From positions 62,001 through 126,000 of the forward strand of contig JBFIKF010000001.1 in NCBI GenBank assembly GCA_041600415.1: a stretch of 64,000 nucleotides of DNA. Reading direction: 5' to 3'. Shown piece by piece: positions 43,316 to 52,775 of the stretch (its first letter is position 1; each line of letters opens with the position of its first letter). Made by a program: the position numbers and the translations under genes. The DNA comes from JBFJKD01 sp041600415. Lineage in GTDB: Bacteria; Pseudomonadota; Gammaproteobacteria; Pseudomonadales; Porticoccaceae. The notes under the pieces were generated by a model. It saw nothing but the letters and a program-made list of their open reading frames with translations. It was not told the origin of the DNA and searched no databases.

Positions 43316-45388
43316 ATGGGAACGCGGCGACAGCTCGTAGCAGGATTACTGCTGGGACTCTTGATCCGCGAGGGTTACGCGGCCGGATCAGCCCAGTCCA
43401 ACGAGTTTTTGCACGAGGAAGATCTGTTCGGCGATATCCCTTCGGTAAGCGTTGCCACGCGCCTCGAACAGACGGTGGCCAAAACGCCCGCCAGCGTCAC
43501 CATCATTGACCATAATCTGATTCGCAAAATCGGCGCGCAGAATTTGGTGGATGTTTTTCGGCTGGTGCCTGGTTTTCAGTCCTACATGGTCAACGGTAAC
43601 CGCTTCGGCGTATCCGCCCATGGTATCGGCAAGGAATTCCCCAATCATCTGGAAGTGATGATCGATGGTCGCTCCGTGTACGAACCGCTGCTCTCCACCG
43701 TAAGCTGGGGTTCCCTGGGGCTCAATATTGAGGACATCGATCATATTGAAATCGTGCGCGGCTCGAGCGCGCCGACCCACGGCTCCAATGCATTTCTCGG
43801 CGCGGTTAACATTATTACCCGGCAACCAGTGCAGGACTCCGGGACAGCTGTGCGTACCACGATCGGCTCCCGCGACACGCAAAACATCAGCGTGCGTCAC
43901 AACGATCGCTTCGGCAAACTGCATTACCGGTTAAGCCTGGGGTATCTGCACAACGAGGGTTTTCCGGGCTTTTATGCACCCGGAGAAAATAGTGGCCCCC
44001 TTGAAGACGGCGCCGAAACCTATCAGTTTAATTTTCTCGGCAGTTACACCCCCTCCCTCAGCGATACAGTAGATATTAGCCTCGGCTATGCCCACGATCG
44101 CATGGGCTTTGGCGATGCCGATCACCCCGATGAATTTATGCCCACCCGGTTTGAAGCACACCACCAGTCGCTAAAATGGGTGCGCCTGCTGAAGGACGGC
44201 AACCAGCTACAGATCCACGGTTATCACAATGCCCTCAAAGGCGGCGGTAGAAGCCAATTGGGCCTCGGGTCCGATTTTTTTGGTGTCAGTCCGCAACTTT
44301 TTGAACTCATCCTCGGGGTCCCCGACCACCAGCTTTATTCTAATCTGGATATCGCATCCGAGCGCTACGATGTGGAACTGGAGCACCAGGTTAACCTGAC
44401 CAAAACCCTGCGCGGTGTCTGGGGGGTGGGTGGTCGTTCGGAATACGCGGAAAGCGTGGCCCTGTTGAATCGTAGCGACAAAGTCTGGGAGCAGGCTTTC
44501 CGCGCCTTTGGGCATGTGGAATGGCAGCCCATGGCGCCGCTTTCCTTTAACTTGGGCGTGATGGTCGAAAAAACCTTTATGGACACGCTGGTGTCTCCGC
44601 GTCTGGCCGCCAACTACCAGCTCAACGACGATCAGGCCCTGCGGGCGAGTTTCGGCACGGGGCGGCGCGCCCCATCCATTCTGGAAGCCCAGGAATACCA
44701 GGTATTCCAAATTGCTGGCAAGATTATCGACCCCTCCCGTCAGGTGGTCAGCGATCTTAAGGAAGAACGCCTGACCAGTTATGAACTGGGCTATTTCGGC
44801 AGTTTTCTGGCGGACCGGTTGAGCGTTGACGTGCGTTTATATCGCGAGGAAATTCGCGATGGCATGGTCGATGTCCGCGCGCCCTGGGCGCCTGAACCAC
44901 CGCTAACCTCGCCACCGTTGACCGACACCATTCTGGAACGTGATAACGCGGGCGACTGGACGACATCTGGAGCTGAACTCCAGCTGCAGTATCGCCCGGG
45001 CCCGCGCTCCCTTATACGACTGCATTACGCCAACCAGGATCTGGATAGTCGCGTGGTCAAACGCTACCTTCCGGCATTGGAAGTCGATAACATCGACGAC
45101 CGCCAGGCACGTCATTCGGGAGGTCTTGCACTCACCCACCGTTTTAACGATGCCTGGGATGCAGGCCTGTTCACGTACTATCAAAGCGACGTCAAGTGGC
45201 ACAATGGCAACGACATCGAAGAATTTACCCGGGTAGACGCTCAGGCCAGCTATACTTTCGCGGTGGGACGAACGAGCGGTAATGTGCAGTTTATTGTGCA
45301 GAACCTGGGTGGAGATTATTCGGAATATAACCACGAAAATATATTTGAGACCCGGGGTTACCTAAAATTCGAATTACTGCTTCCGTAA
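43316..45388 (+). CDS. TonB-dependent outer-membrane receptor
   Basis: A 690-residue receptor. Signal peptide about 1-22 (LLLGLLIREGYAA), plug domain about 45-160 (ASVTIIDHNLIRKIGAQNLVD, VMIDGRSVYEPL, IEIVRGSSAPTHGSNAFLGAVNIITR) and a beta-barrel ending with Phe-Glu-Leu-Leu-Leu-Pro. No N-terminal signalling domain of the FecA type is present. AAGGGG precedes the ATG. It is followed closely by an ABC-type binding protein and a hybrid kinase in the same direction, so its ligand may be what the kinase senses. Ligand unknown; neither a siderophore nor a vitamin marker is visible. Confidence 0.93.
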   Translation: MGTRRQLVAGLLLGLLIREGYAAGSAQSNEFLHEEDLFGDIPSVSVATRLEQTVAKTPASVTIIDHNLIRKIGAQNLVDVFRLVPGFQSYMVNGNRFGVSAHGIGKEFPNHLEVMIDGRSVYEPLLSTVSWGSLGLNIEDIDHIEIVRGSSAPTHGSNAFLGAVNIITRQPVQDSGTAVRTTIGSRDTQNISVRHNDRFGKLHYRLSLGYLHNEGFPGFYAPGENSGPLEDGAETYQFNFLGSYTPSLSDTVDISLGYAHDRMGFGDADHPDEFMPTRFEAHHQSLKWVRLLKDGNQLQIHGYHNALKGGGRSQLGLGSDFFGVSPQLFELILGVPDHQLYSNLDIASERYDVELEHQVNLTKTLRGVWGVGGRSEYAESVALLNRSDKVWEQAFRAFGHVEWQPMAPLSFNLGVMVEKTFMDTLVSPRLAANYQLNDDQALRASFGTGRRAPSILEAQEYQVFQIAGKIIDPSRQVVSDLKEERLTSYELGYFGSFLADRLSVDVRLYREEIRDGMVDVRAPWAPEPPLTSPPLTDTILERDNAGDWTTSGAELQLQYRPGPRSLIRLHYANQDLDSRVVKRYLPALEVDNIDDRQARHSGGLALTHRFNDAWDAGLFTYYQSDVKWHNGNDIEEFTRVDAQASYTFAVGRTSGNVQFIVQNLGGDYSEYNHENIFETRGYLKFELLLP

Positions 45389-45486
45389 GTACGGCTCATT
45401 TGTAGTTGGCGTTTGACGTGACGAGGAAAGGCAAATCGGCCGAGCCTGACACCGCAGTTAAGGCGCCAGAAGACAGGGACGTAAGT

Positions 45487-46470
45487 GTGAAGGATTATTT
45501 CAGAAATCGCCGGCGCGCCACCCGGATTAGACCGATAGCGGTGGCAATGCTTGCGGGACTGTTGTTTTCTGCAGCCATACTGGTTGCCCCTCTGGTTTCG
45601 GCTCGGGCATTCTCGGTGCACGTTTTACTGTCAAACGATGCCGCCTACTACGCGGGGGTGGAGCAGGCCCTGCGAAACGTTCTGTCCCGTGAACAGCCAG
45701 ATATTGTCGTTACCACCCGTTTACTTGATCAGGCGCCGCAGTCCTCCCCTGCCAACGGCGCCTATATTATCGCCATTGGCACGCCCGCCACCGAATATGC
45801 GCTTGCCCATTACCCGGATACCCCAGTGCTCAGTCTGTTCGTACCCCAATCAGCCTGGGATCAACTGTTGACTGACCATCGACGCGCCGCGCCCGTAGGA
45901 GCGGTTGTTATCGATCAACCCGTGGGCCGCAGCCTCGCCCTCGGTGAACTGCTGGCACCGTCGGCAAAAAATGTCGCCACGGTATTCGGCAAGGCATCCC
46001 GCGAGCAGCTCGGTGAACTTAAAAAAGAAGCCCTGCGCCGGCAACTCAGGTTACGTTACGCAGAATTGGATGAGGGCGACGACCCACTCTCCACACTAAC
46101 ACCCATTATCGAATCCGCGGATATATTTATCGCCATTCCCGAGCACGCCGTCTTCAACCGGGCGACCGCAAAGTGGGTACTGTATCTCGGCTTTCGCCAA
46201 CAAATTCCGGTTATTGGTTTTTCCCGATCCTATAGCGAAGCAGGAGCACTGGCGTCAGTATACTCAACGCCACAAAATATCGGCGAGCAGGGGGGTGAAC
46301 TGGTGCTTCGATTAGCCACCGGTAAGCAGGCTGGCGTCTGGCAAACACATTATCCAAGGTACTACACGTTGCATACCAATAAAGTCGTCGCTCGCGCCCT
46401 GGGTATTCGTTTGCCCGACCAGGCCACCCTGTACAGAATGTACGCCGCTGCGCTGGCCCGCCACCCGTGA
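45487..46470 (+). CDS. ABC-type substrate-binding protein (no transporter partners)
   Basis: About 327 residues, with an N-terminal membrane/signal segment (PIAVAMLAGLLFSAAILVAP) and a two-lobed periplasmic-binding fold of the ABC_sub_bind type (PF04392-like): AYIIAIGTPATEYALAH, FGKASREQLGELKKEALR, ADIFIAIPEHAVFN, VIGFSRSYSEAGAL. Start: GTG at 45487 has AGGGA seven bases upstream; a TTG at 45406 opens a longer frame without support. No permease or ATPase gene lies nearby. Its stop overlaps the kinase start (GTGA), so it is translated with the kinase and likely acts as the kinase's ligand-binding partner. Confidence 0.8.
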   Translation: MKDYFRNRRRATRIRPIAVAMLAGLLFSAAILVAPLVSARAFSVHVLLSNDAAYYAGVEQALRNVLSREQPDIVVTTRLLDQAPQSSPANGAYIIAIGTPATEYALAHYPDTPVLSLFVPQSAWDQLLTDHRRAAPVGAVVIDQPVGRSLALGELLAPSAKNVATVFGKASREQLGELKKEALRRQLRLRYAELDEGDDPLSTLTPIIESADIFIAIPEHAVFNRATAKWVLYLGFRQQIPVIGFSRSYSEAGALASVYSTPQNIGEQGGELVLRLATGKQAGVWQTHYPRYYTLHTNKVVARALGIRLPDQATLYRMYAAALARHP

Positions 46471-49184
46471 ACCGTTCGATCGCACGATTTTTTACGCAAA
46501 CCCTGCACGGGCGCTTGTTGCTGGCGACCGCCGTGCCACCGCTCCTGATGACGGTGCTGCTCACTGCCAACTCCATATGGGATCGGCACTCCAGTATTCG
46601 CAGTTTGCTCTTCGGCACCGGCAACAGCACCGCTGCCTACCTGGCTAGGACCGCGGATTTCGCGTTGTACTCGGGTAATAAAGTACTACTTTCCTCCCTG
46701 GCGGCCTCCACTGCGCAAATCCCCACCATCAAGGGCGTTGCCTTCCTGGATACCGAGTTCACCGTTATAACCGCGTCCAGACATTTTCCACTATCTGATA
46801 ATTTGCTCTCTTTTCCGCCCAGTTCATTTCCCGTCGAAATAGCTGGGTATCTGTATTTTTTACAGCCGGTGTTACTCACAGACATACAGGTGGACGACTA
46901 CAGTGTCCTGAGCGGCAATCCCGCGGACAAGCCACCGATTGGCTGGGTGATGGTCGCCCTGGACCTTAGTAGCAGCGTCGCCGAGCGCCGCGAAGTGCTG
47001 GCCAGCAGTATCGCCATCGCGGCGGTGGTCATGATGACCGCTTTTATTTTGACCTACGTACTCAGCCGCTCGGTGATCGCGCCCATCAGAAAACTGACGC
47101 AAACCGTCAGCCTGATGGAGCGGGGCGATTTAATGGCCCGGGCCGAGGCGACCACCCGGGACGAGCTGGCCAGCCTGGCCCATGGCATTAATCATCTGGC
47201 CCGTTCAGTGGGCAGAAGCCAGCAGGAACTCGAACACCGAATTTATCAGGCGACTATACGCTTGCAGGACGCCATGAAAGATCTACAAACCAAAAACCTG
47301 GCACTGGAAAATGCCACGCGCGAGGCGGAAACCGCCAACCACGCCAAGAGCGATTTTCTCGCCAGAATGAGCCACGAACTGCGCACACCCCTGACCTCCA
47401 TTCAGGGCTTTGTGCGCCTGTTGGAGAAGTCCTCCCTGGTGCCGTCGGAAAAATATTACTGTTCGATTATCGATCAGGCCGCCACCCAGTTACTGCATCT
47501 AATTGATGACATTCTCGAATTTGCCCGCATCCAGGACGCCAGTGCGAAGGTGGAAAACGGGCCTTTTAATCTCGTCGACTGCGTCGAAAATCCGTTGCAA
47601 CTACTGGCGCCCACCGCCCATGACAAAGGGGTGGAACTCATTCTGGATATTGCCCCCGACGTGCCGGCGCAATTCGTCGGCGACGCCGGACGGATTCGTC
47701 AGGTACTGTCAAATCTGGTGGCCAACGCCATCAAGTTTACCGCCGATGGCTTTGTGCACGTGGCCATTACCGTTGACACCTGGAGCGCGCAGGCCGCCAC
47801 CGTGAAAATACAAGTTAAGGATACCGGTATTGGCATTCCTCAGGAAAAACAGCAACAGATATTCGAGGCGTTTGTTCAGGCGGATACGTCCATATCCCGC
47901 AGATTCGGCGGTACTGGCCTGGGTCTCGCCATTGTCAAAACCTATGTGGAATTGATGGGTGGCTCCATTGGGCTGGACAGTACCGAGGAGGTCGGCACGA
48001 AAATAACCGTCTTGTTGCCACTCACCCGACAACAACCTGGCGAACCACCCTGGCTCAACCCCTGGAACATCGTTGTATTTGACGCAGACCATCTGTCGCG
48101 ACTGGCACTGCAGCATGCCCTGCAACATTTCGTCAGTCGGGTTGTCGTATTTGGCGCTCTGGATGAACTGGAAAAATACCTGTCCGCTAAACCGTGTCAG
48201 GCGGTGGTGGTGGGCAACAATGTGGTGGCGTCCACCGAGGCCAGCCTGGATACCATGACCACCATCAGAGGGTTTACACGCGCCCCAGTGGTCGTCATAT
48301 CGTCCCTCGAAAAACTGCATCAGATTATCGGACAGGAAGAGGCGGTGACCGCCCTGCAACCAGTGACCTTTCTGAGCAAGCCCGCCGGAGTAAACGAGCT
48401 ACACAGCGCCCTGCTACAAATGGTCAACGACGGCGGTGTTAGCGACCCGGCCCCATTGCTCGACAACTATAAACCGTTAATTGGGGTTGACGTGCTGGTG
48501 GCCGAGGACAACAACTTCAGCAGACTTTTATTAAAAACGTTGCTCGAACGGGTGGGTTGCGACTGCACCATGGTGGCAGATGGCGAAGCTGCGGTCCGCG
48601 CTACCAGTAACCGCAAATTTGACGCGCTACTGATCGACGTGCATATGCCTGGCGTGGATGGTATTGAGGCTGTCCAACGCATAAGAAAGGTCGACAACCC
48701 CAACAGCGGTACGCCGATCATTGCGCTCACCGCCGACATTTTACAGCACGAGGAAGAACGCATGCGCGAGGCCGGTGCCAATGAATTGTTATTAAAACCA
48801 ATCGACGAAAACCGTTTGATTCAAACCTTGATCAGCCTGATCGGCAGACCGGCCCAACCGGTGCCGGATTTACGCGTGGTTGGCCAGACTATTCCGAAGG
48901 CCCTGTTCGTGGCAGAAATTAATAGCCTGGTGACGGGTGCCCGGACGGCCTTTCAGGAACAACAGCCGGGCGAATTGCGGGAAATTGTGCACCAACTTCT
49001 GGGTATCGCAGGAGTGTTCAAATTACCCGCGCTGGAAGCGGCGGTGCGCGACCTGCACCGCCACATCGCCAACCATAACCAGCGCCATATTTCGCCGGCG
49101 CTGGCGGCCGTGGAAAACCTTGCCATGGAGTTGCAGCGGGAGCTGGACGATTCTCCCGGGGATCCCGCCAATCAGTCGGATTGA
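46467..49184 (+). CDS. BarA-like hybrid sensor histidine kinase
   Basis: A 905-residue kinase. Membrane segments at about 15-38 and 178-200 frame a periplasmic sensor of BarA type; then HAMP, a short coiled coil, HisKA with His303 (SHELRTPL), HATPase (NAIKFTADG, DTGIGIPQEK, GGTGLGLAIV), a first receiver about 533-655 lacking the phospho-accepting Asp, a second receiver with Asp724 (LLIDVHMPGVDG) and an Hpt domain with His842 (HQLLGIAG). Family knowledge: such phosphorelays pass phosphate His-Asp-His-Asp to a separate response regulator; none is in this locus. GTG start overlaps the binding-protein stop. The degenerate first receiver is noteworthy. Confidence 0.92.
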   Translation: MNRSIARFFTQTLHGRLLLATAVPPLLMTVLLTANSIWDRHSSIRSLLFGTGNSTAAYLARTADFALYSGNKVLLSSLAASTAQIPTIKGVAFLDTEFTVITASRHFPLSDNLLSFPPSSFPVEIAGYLYFLQPVLLTDIQVDDYSVLSGNPADKPPIGWVMVALDLSSSVAERREVLASSIAIAAVVMMTAFILTYVLSRSVIAPIRKLTQTVSLMERGDLMARAEATTRDELASLAHGINHLARSVGRSQQELEHRIYQATIRLQDAMKDLQTKNLALENATREAETANHAKSDFLARMSHELRTPLTSIQGFVRLLEKSSLVPSEKYYCSIIDQAATQLLHLIDDILEFARIQDASAKVENGPFNLVDCVENPLQLLAPTAHDKGVELILDIAPDVPAQFVGDAGRIRQVLSNLVANAIKFTADGFVHVAITVDTWSAQAATVKIQVKDTGIGIPQEKQQQIFEAFVQADTSISRRFGGTGLGLAIVKTYVELMGGSIGLDSTEEVGTKITVLLPLTRQQPGEPPWLNPWNIVVFDADHLSRLALQHALQHFVSRVVVFGALDELEKYLSAKPCQAVVVGNNVVASTEASLDTMTTIRGFTRAPVVVISSLEKLHQIIGQEEAVTALQPVTFLSKPAGVNELHSALLQMVNDGGVSDPAPLLDNYKPLIGVDVLVAEDNNFSRLLLKTLLERVGCDCTMVADGEAAVRATSNRKFDALLIDVHMPGVDGIEAVQRIRKVDNPNSGTPIIALTADILQHEEERMREAGANELLLKPIDENRLIQTLISLIGRPAQPVPDLRVVGQTIPKALFVAEINSLVTGARTAFQEQQPGELREIVHQLLGIAGVFKLPALEAAVRDLHRHIANHNQRHISPALAAVENLAMELQRELDDSPGDPANQSD

Positions 49185-49230
49185 ATACCGGGGCAAGTGC
49201 AAACTGCGCAGTGCTGGGTATGGCGTAGCG

Positions 49231-50400
49231 TTACAGGACGCGTACCCGAATCACACCCGGCACCTGCTGAATCGCCGTCACAATGTCCGCCGCCACGGCT
49301 TCTTCCACATCAATAATATTGTAGGCGATATCCTCGCGGCTCTTGTTCACCAGGTCGAGGACATTGTTGTTGCTCTCTGCAAGAATCGCCAGCACGTTGC
49401 CCAGCACTTTGGGCACATTGGCGTTGCTGACCGTAATGCGGTGACCACCATTGCGCGCCATGGCCGTCGGCGGAAAGTTCACCGAGTTTTTGATATTTCC
49501 ATTTTCCAGAAAATCCATTAACTGGTCGGCGGCCATGATCGCACAATTTTCCTCGGCCTCCCGCGTACTGGCGCCGATATGAGGCATCAGCAACACATTC
49601 TTTCTACCCAATAATGATGGCTCTGGAAAATCACTGATATAGCCGCCGATGCGGCCCTTATCCAGCGCCACCAGTAATGCAGATACATCGACCACCGCTT
49701 CTCGCGCAAAATTAAGCAGCTTGGCACCCGGCCGCATATGCCCAAGCGCCTCGGCGTTGATCATGTGGTGGGTGGCCTCAATGGCCGGAACATGCAGGGT
49801 CACAAAGTCAGCGCGGGCCAACAAACTTTGCAGGTTATCCATTTTTTCCACCCGGCTGGAAAGACGCCAGGCCGCTTCCACGGAAATGGCCGGGTCAAAC
49901 CCCACCACCTTCATGCCCAGTTCCAGGGCCATATTGGCGACAATTGCGCCGATCGCTCCCAGGCCGACCACACCCAAAGTTTTATCAAACAACTCCGAAC
50001 CGGCAAAACGCTTTTTCTCTTTTTCCAGCAATGCCGACATGTCTTGCGCACTGTCAATGTCAGTCAACGTCTGTACATAGTTGATGCCGCCGATAATATC
50101 GCGACAACCAAGTAACAGAGCCACCGCCACCAGTTCCTTGACCGCGTTTGCGTTAGCCCCGGGGGTATTAAATACCACCACCCCCGCCTGGGAACATTTC
50201 GCCAGGGGAATATTGTTGGTCCCGGCGCCGGCCCGGCCCAGCGCCACCACGCTGGCAGCGACAGGTTCGTCGTGCATATTCTGGCTGCGCAATAACAGCG
50301 CATCGGGGTTGGTAAATTCGCTGGCAATTTCATAGCGATCCCGGGGAAAGCGGTCGAGTCCGCGACTGGAAATCTGGTTGTAGGTACGTATTTTGTACAT
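49231..50400 (-). CDS. serA: D-3-phosphoglycerate dehydrogenase
   Basis: A 389-residue NAD enzyme that starts serine synthesis. Seen: VALGRAGAGTNNIPL, VFNTPGANANAVKELV, the NAD turn VGLGAIGAIVANMALELG, and catalytic His in LMPHIGASTREAE; a C-terminal ACT-like regulatory part (ITVSNANVPKVLGNVL, VPGVIRVRVL) ends the protein. The ATG at 50400 follows GGAAAG; a TTG four codons upstream is not needed. serC precedes it by 37 bases, an evident serCA operon. Confidence 0.96.
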   Translation of the reverse strand: MYKIRTYNQISSRGLDRFPRDRYEIASEFTNPDALLLRSQNMHDEPVAASVVALGRAGAGTNNIPLAKCSQAGVVVFNTPGANANAVKELVAVALLLGCRDIIGGINYVQTLTDIDSAQDMSALLEKEKKRFAGSELFDKTLGVVGLGAIGAIVANMALELGMKVVGFDPAISVEAAWRLSSRVEKMDNLQSLLARADFVTLHVPAIEATHHMINAEALGHMRPGAKLLNFAREAVVDVSALLVALDKGRIGGYISDFPEPSLLGRKNVLLMPHIGASTREAEENCAIMAADQLMDFLENGNIKNSVNFPPTAMARNGGHRITVSNANVPKVLGNVLAILAESNNNVLDLVNKSREDIAYNIIDVEEAVAADIVTAIQQVPGVIRVRVL

Positions 50401-50437
50401 GGTTCTTTCCAATTGAGTGGCGATAAAAAATAAACGG

Positions 50438-51550
50438 CTATTTGACCTGCTGGTAAGCCCAGTCGAGCCACGGCATCAGCGCGTGCAAATCGGCCTGTTC
50501 GACACTCGCCCCGCACCAGATGCGCAAACCCGCCGGGGCATCTCGGTAGGCGCCGATGTCGTAGGCCACGCCCTCGCTGTCGAGCAATTTGGCCATCTGT
50601 TTAACCCGATCCTCGGGTAGTTCGAGAATCAGACACACGCTGGTATTGGAACGCAGGGATTTATCCGCCGCCAGGAATTGAATCCAGTCGTGGGTTTCGA
50701 CAAACTGTTCGAGCACGGCCAGGTTGTCCAGAGATTTTTCGATGGTGGCTTCCACGCCACCGAGGGATTTTACCCAGCCGAGGGCATCCAGATAATCAGC
50801 GACGCACAGCATCGACGGCGTATTGATAGTTTCTCCGCGAAACACACCCTCCAGCAGTTTGCCATTTTTGGTCATGCGAAAAATTTTGGGCAGCGGCCAG
50901 GGCGGCGTATAACTCTCCAGTCTTTCAACCGCTCGCGGGCTCAGTATCAACATTCCATGCGCACCTTCACCGCCGAGTACTTTCTGCCAGCTAAAGGTCA
51001 CCACATCCAGTTTGTGCCAGGGCAGCGCCATGGCAAACACCGCCGAGGTGGCATCGCAGATGGTTAAACCGGCGCGGTCATCGCGAATCCAGTCGCCATT
51101 GGGAACCTTCACGCCGGAAGTCGTGCCATTCCAGGTAAATACGGTGTCGCTGTCGGGATTCGCCGCGGACAGATTCGGCAACTGGCCGTATTCGGCCCTG
51201 TGTACCGTCACGTTTTCGAGGCGCAATTGTTTGGTAATGTCGCTCACCCAACCGTCGCCAAAAGATTCCCAGGCGAAAACATCCACCGGCCGCGGACCGA
51301 GCAGCGACCACATGGCCATTTCCATGGCCCCGGTATCGGATGCGGGCACCACGCCAACCCGATAGCCCTCGGGCAAACCCAATAGTTCTGCAGTTTCGTC
51401 GCAGGCTCTTTGCAGGGCCAGCTTGCCAACGGCGGAACGGTGGGACCGACCTAACGTGGTGATGTCCAGCGCGCCAAGATCATAGCCGGGGCGTTTGCTA
51501 CAGGGGCCCGATGAGAAATTCGGATTCGCCGGCCTCAATGTCGGTTTCAT
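50438..51550 (-). CDS. serC: phosphoserine aminotransferase
   Basis: A 370-residue PLP enzyme. Seen: PNFSSGPCSKRPGY, LGRSHRSAVGK, SDTGAMEMAMWSLLG, NGTTSGVKVP, CDATSAVFA and the PLP lysine in FSWQKVLGGEGAHG. The pattern and length correspond to the phosphoserine transaminase type more usual in alphaproteobacteria (the Methanosarcina-type group) than the 360-residue E. coli type; this is from motif recall. The ATG at 51550 has AAGGATC upstream. Forms an operon with serA. Confidence 0.93.
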   Translation of the reverse strand: MKPTLRPANPNFSSGPCSKRPGYDLGALDITTLGRSHRSAVGKLALQRACDETAELLGLPEGYRVGVVPASDTGAMEMAMWSLLGPRPVDVFAWESFGDGWVSDITKQLRLENVTVHRAEYGQLPNLSAANPDSDTVFTWNGTTSGVKVPNGDWIRDDRAGLTICDATSAVFAMALPWHKLDVVTFSWQKVLGGEGAHGMLILSPRAVERLESYTPPWPLPKIFRMTKNGKLLEGVFRGETINTPSMLCVADYLDALGWVKSLGGVEATIEKSLDNLAVLEQFVETHDWIQFLAADKSLRSNTSVCLILELPEDRVKQMAKLLDSEGVAYDIGAYRDAPAGLRIWCGASVEQADLHALMPWLDWAYQQVK

Positions 51551-51821
51551 GGTGATCCTTGCGGGGATAGATAAAAGAAAGGGTGGCAATTTTACTGGTG
51601 TCGCCCCAGCAAATAAAGGGATAGCTCGCGGTTAATCCGTTCATTTCACCAACACTCCAATTGGAAAGCTCCTCTATACGGAATGCAGATACCAGGGCGC
51701 TCGCGACGCGGCCTCGTTACCCGTCGGTAGCGTCGATCTTGCGGGTGAGTATAATTGGCCGCACATGCGCCAGCATCCAACCCACACCCCCAACCCGTAA
51801 TTAACTGGCAGCACCTGAACC

Positions 51822-52703
51822 ATGACGTCCAAAACTGGGTACCACTCCGCCTTCAGAGCAAATTTTTTTGCTGGCCAGACCATTATTATCACCGGCGGAG
51901 GCAGCGGTATCGGTCGCTGTACCGCTCACGAACTGGCCTCCCTCGGTGCCTTCGTGGTATTAATCGGACGCAGCATCGACAAGCTACAAAAAGTCAGCGG
52001 CGAATTGCGCGAAGATGGTTTTGACAGCGCTTACTACGCCCTCGACATTCGCAACGGCGACGACGTTGCCAGCACCATCGCCACCATTATCGAGCGCCAC
52101 GGGCGTATCGATGGCCTGGTAAATAATGCGGGCGGACAGTTTCCGGCACCCCTCAAGGATATTTCCGATAAGGGCTGGAACGCCGTGATCCGCAACAACC
52201 TCAACGGCGGCTTCACCATGATGCGCGAAGTCTACAACCAGTGCATGGCTGAACATGGCGGGTCGATGGTTAATATCGCCGCGGTGATCGCCTTTGGCAT
52301 GCCGAACATGGGTCACTCCGGCGCCGCGCGGGCGGGCATGGTCAATCTCACCCAAACCGCCGCCCTGGAATGGGCGCACTCCGGCGTGCGTGTCAACTGC
52401 CTGATACCCGGATCAATTGCCTCCAGCGGTATGGCAACCTATCCACCAGATTTTCAGCAGCGGCTCAAAAAGCGCAAACACGATATCCCCCTCAAGCGCC
52501 AGGGGCTGGAAGACGAGGTGTCGGCGGGCATTGTGTTTTTGTTGTCCCCGGCAGCGGCCTATATTACTGGCACGGTGCTCAGCATCGATGGCGGCCTGCC
52601 CCTCGCCAAATCCATCTGGGAGGTTCCGGAGCACAACAACTCCAAACCTTTCGAGGCGTTTCACCGCAGCGAAATTCCCGCGTTTTTGCTGGAAGACGAC
52701 TAA
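51822..52703 (+). CDS. PECR-like trans-2-enoyl-CoA reductase (SDR)
   Basis: A 293-residue SDR. Seen: IIITGGGSGIGRCTA, NNAGGQFPAP, and at the active site GHSGAARAGM, where the classic Y-x-x-x-K is replaced. This block, the GVRVNCLIPGSI segment and the tail DGGLPLAKSIWEVPEHNN are the pattern of peroxisomal trans-2-enoyl-CoA reductase and dienoyl-CoA reductases. Family knowledge: these reduce enoyl-CoA with NADPH. An acyl-CoA dehydrogenase follows 72 bases on, supporting an acyl-CoA role. It is the first gene of a plus-strand run to 56170. Confidence 0.88.
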   Translation: MTSKTGYHSAFRANFFAGQTIIITGGGSGIGRCTAHELASLGAFVVLIGRSIDKLQKVSGELREDGFDSAYYALDIRNGDDVASTIATIIERHGRIDGLVNNAGGQFPAPLKDISDKGWNAVIRNNLNGGFTMMREVYNQCMAEHGGSMVNIAAVIAFGMPNMGHSGAARAGMVNLTQTAALEWAHSGVRVNCLIPGSIASSGMATYPPDFQQRLKKRKHDIPLKRQGLEDEVSAGIVFLLSPAAAYITGTVLSIDGGLPLAKSIWEVPEHNNSKPFEAFHRSEIPAFLLEDD

Positions 52704-52775
52704 CACCGGCTGGCACAGGATCAACCACTCGCACCGCTTTCCCGCGCCGCGCTCAACAACCCACAGGAATCACGC

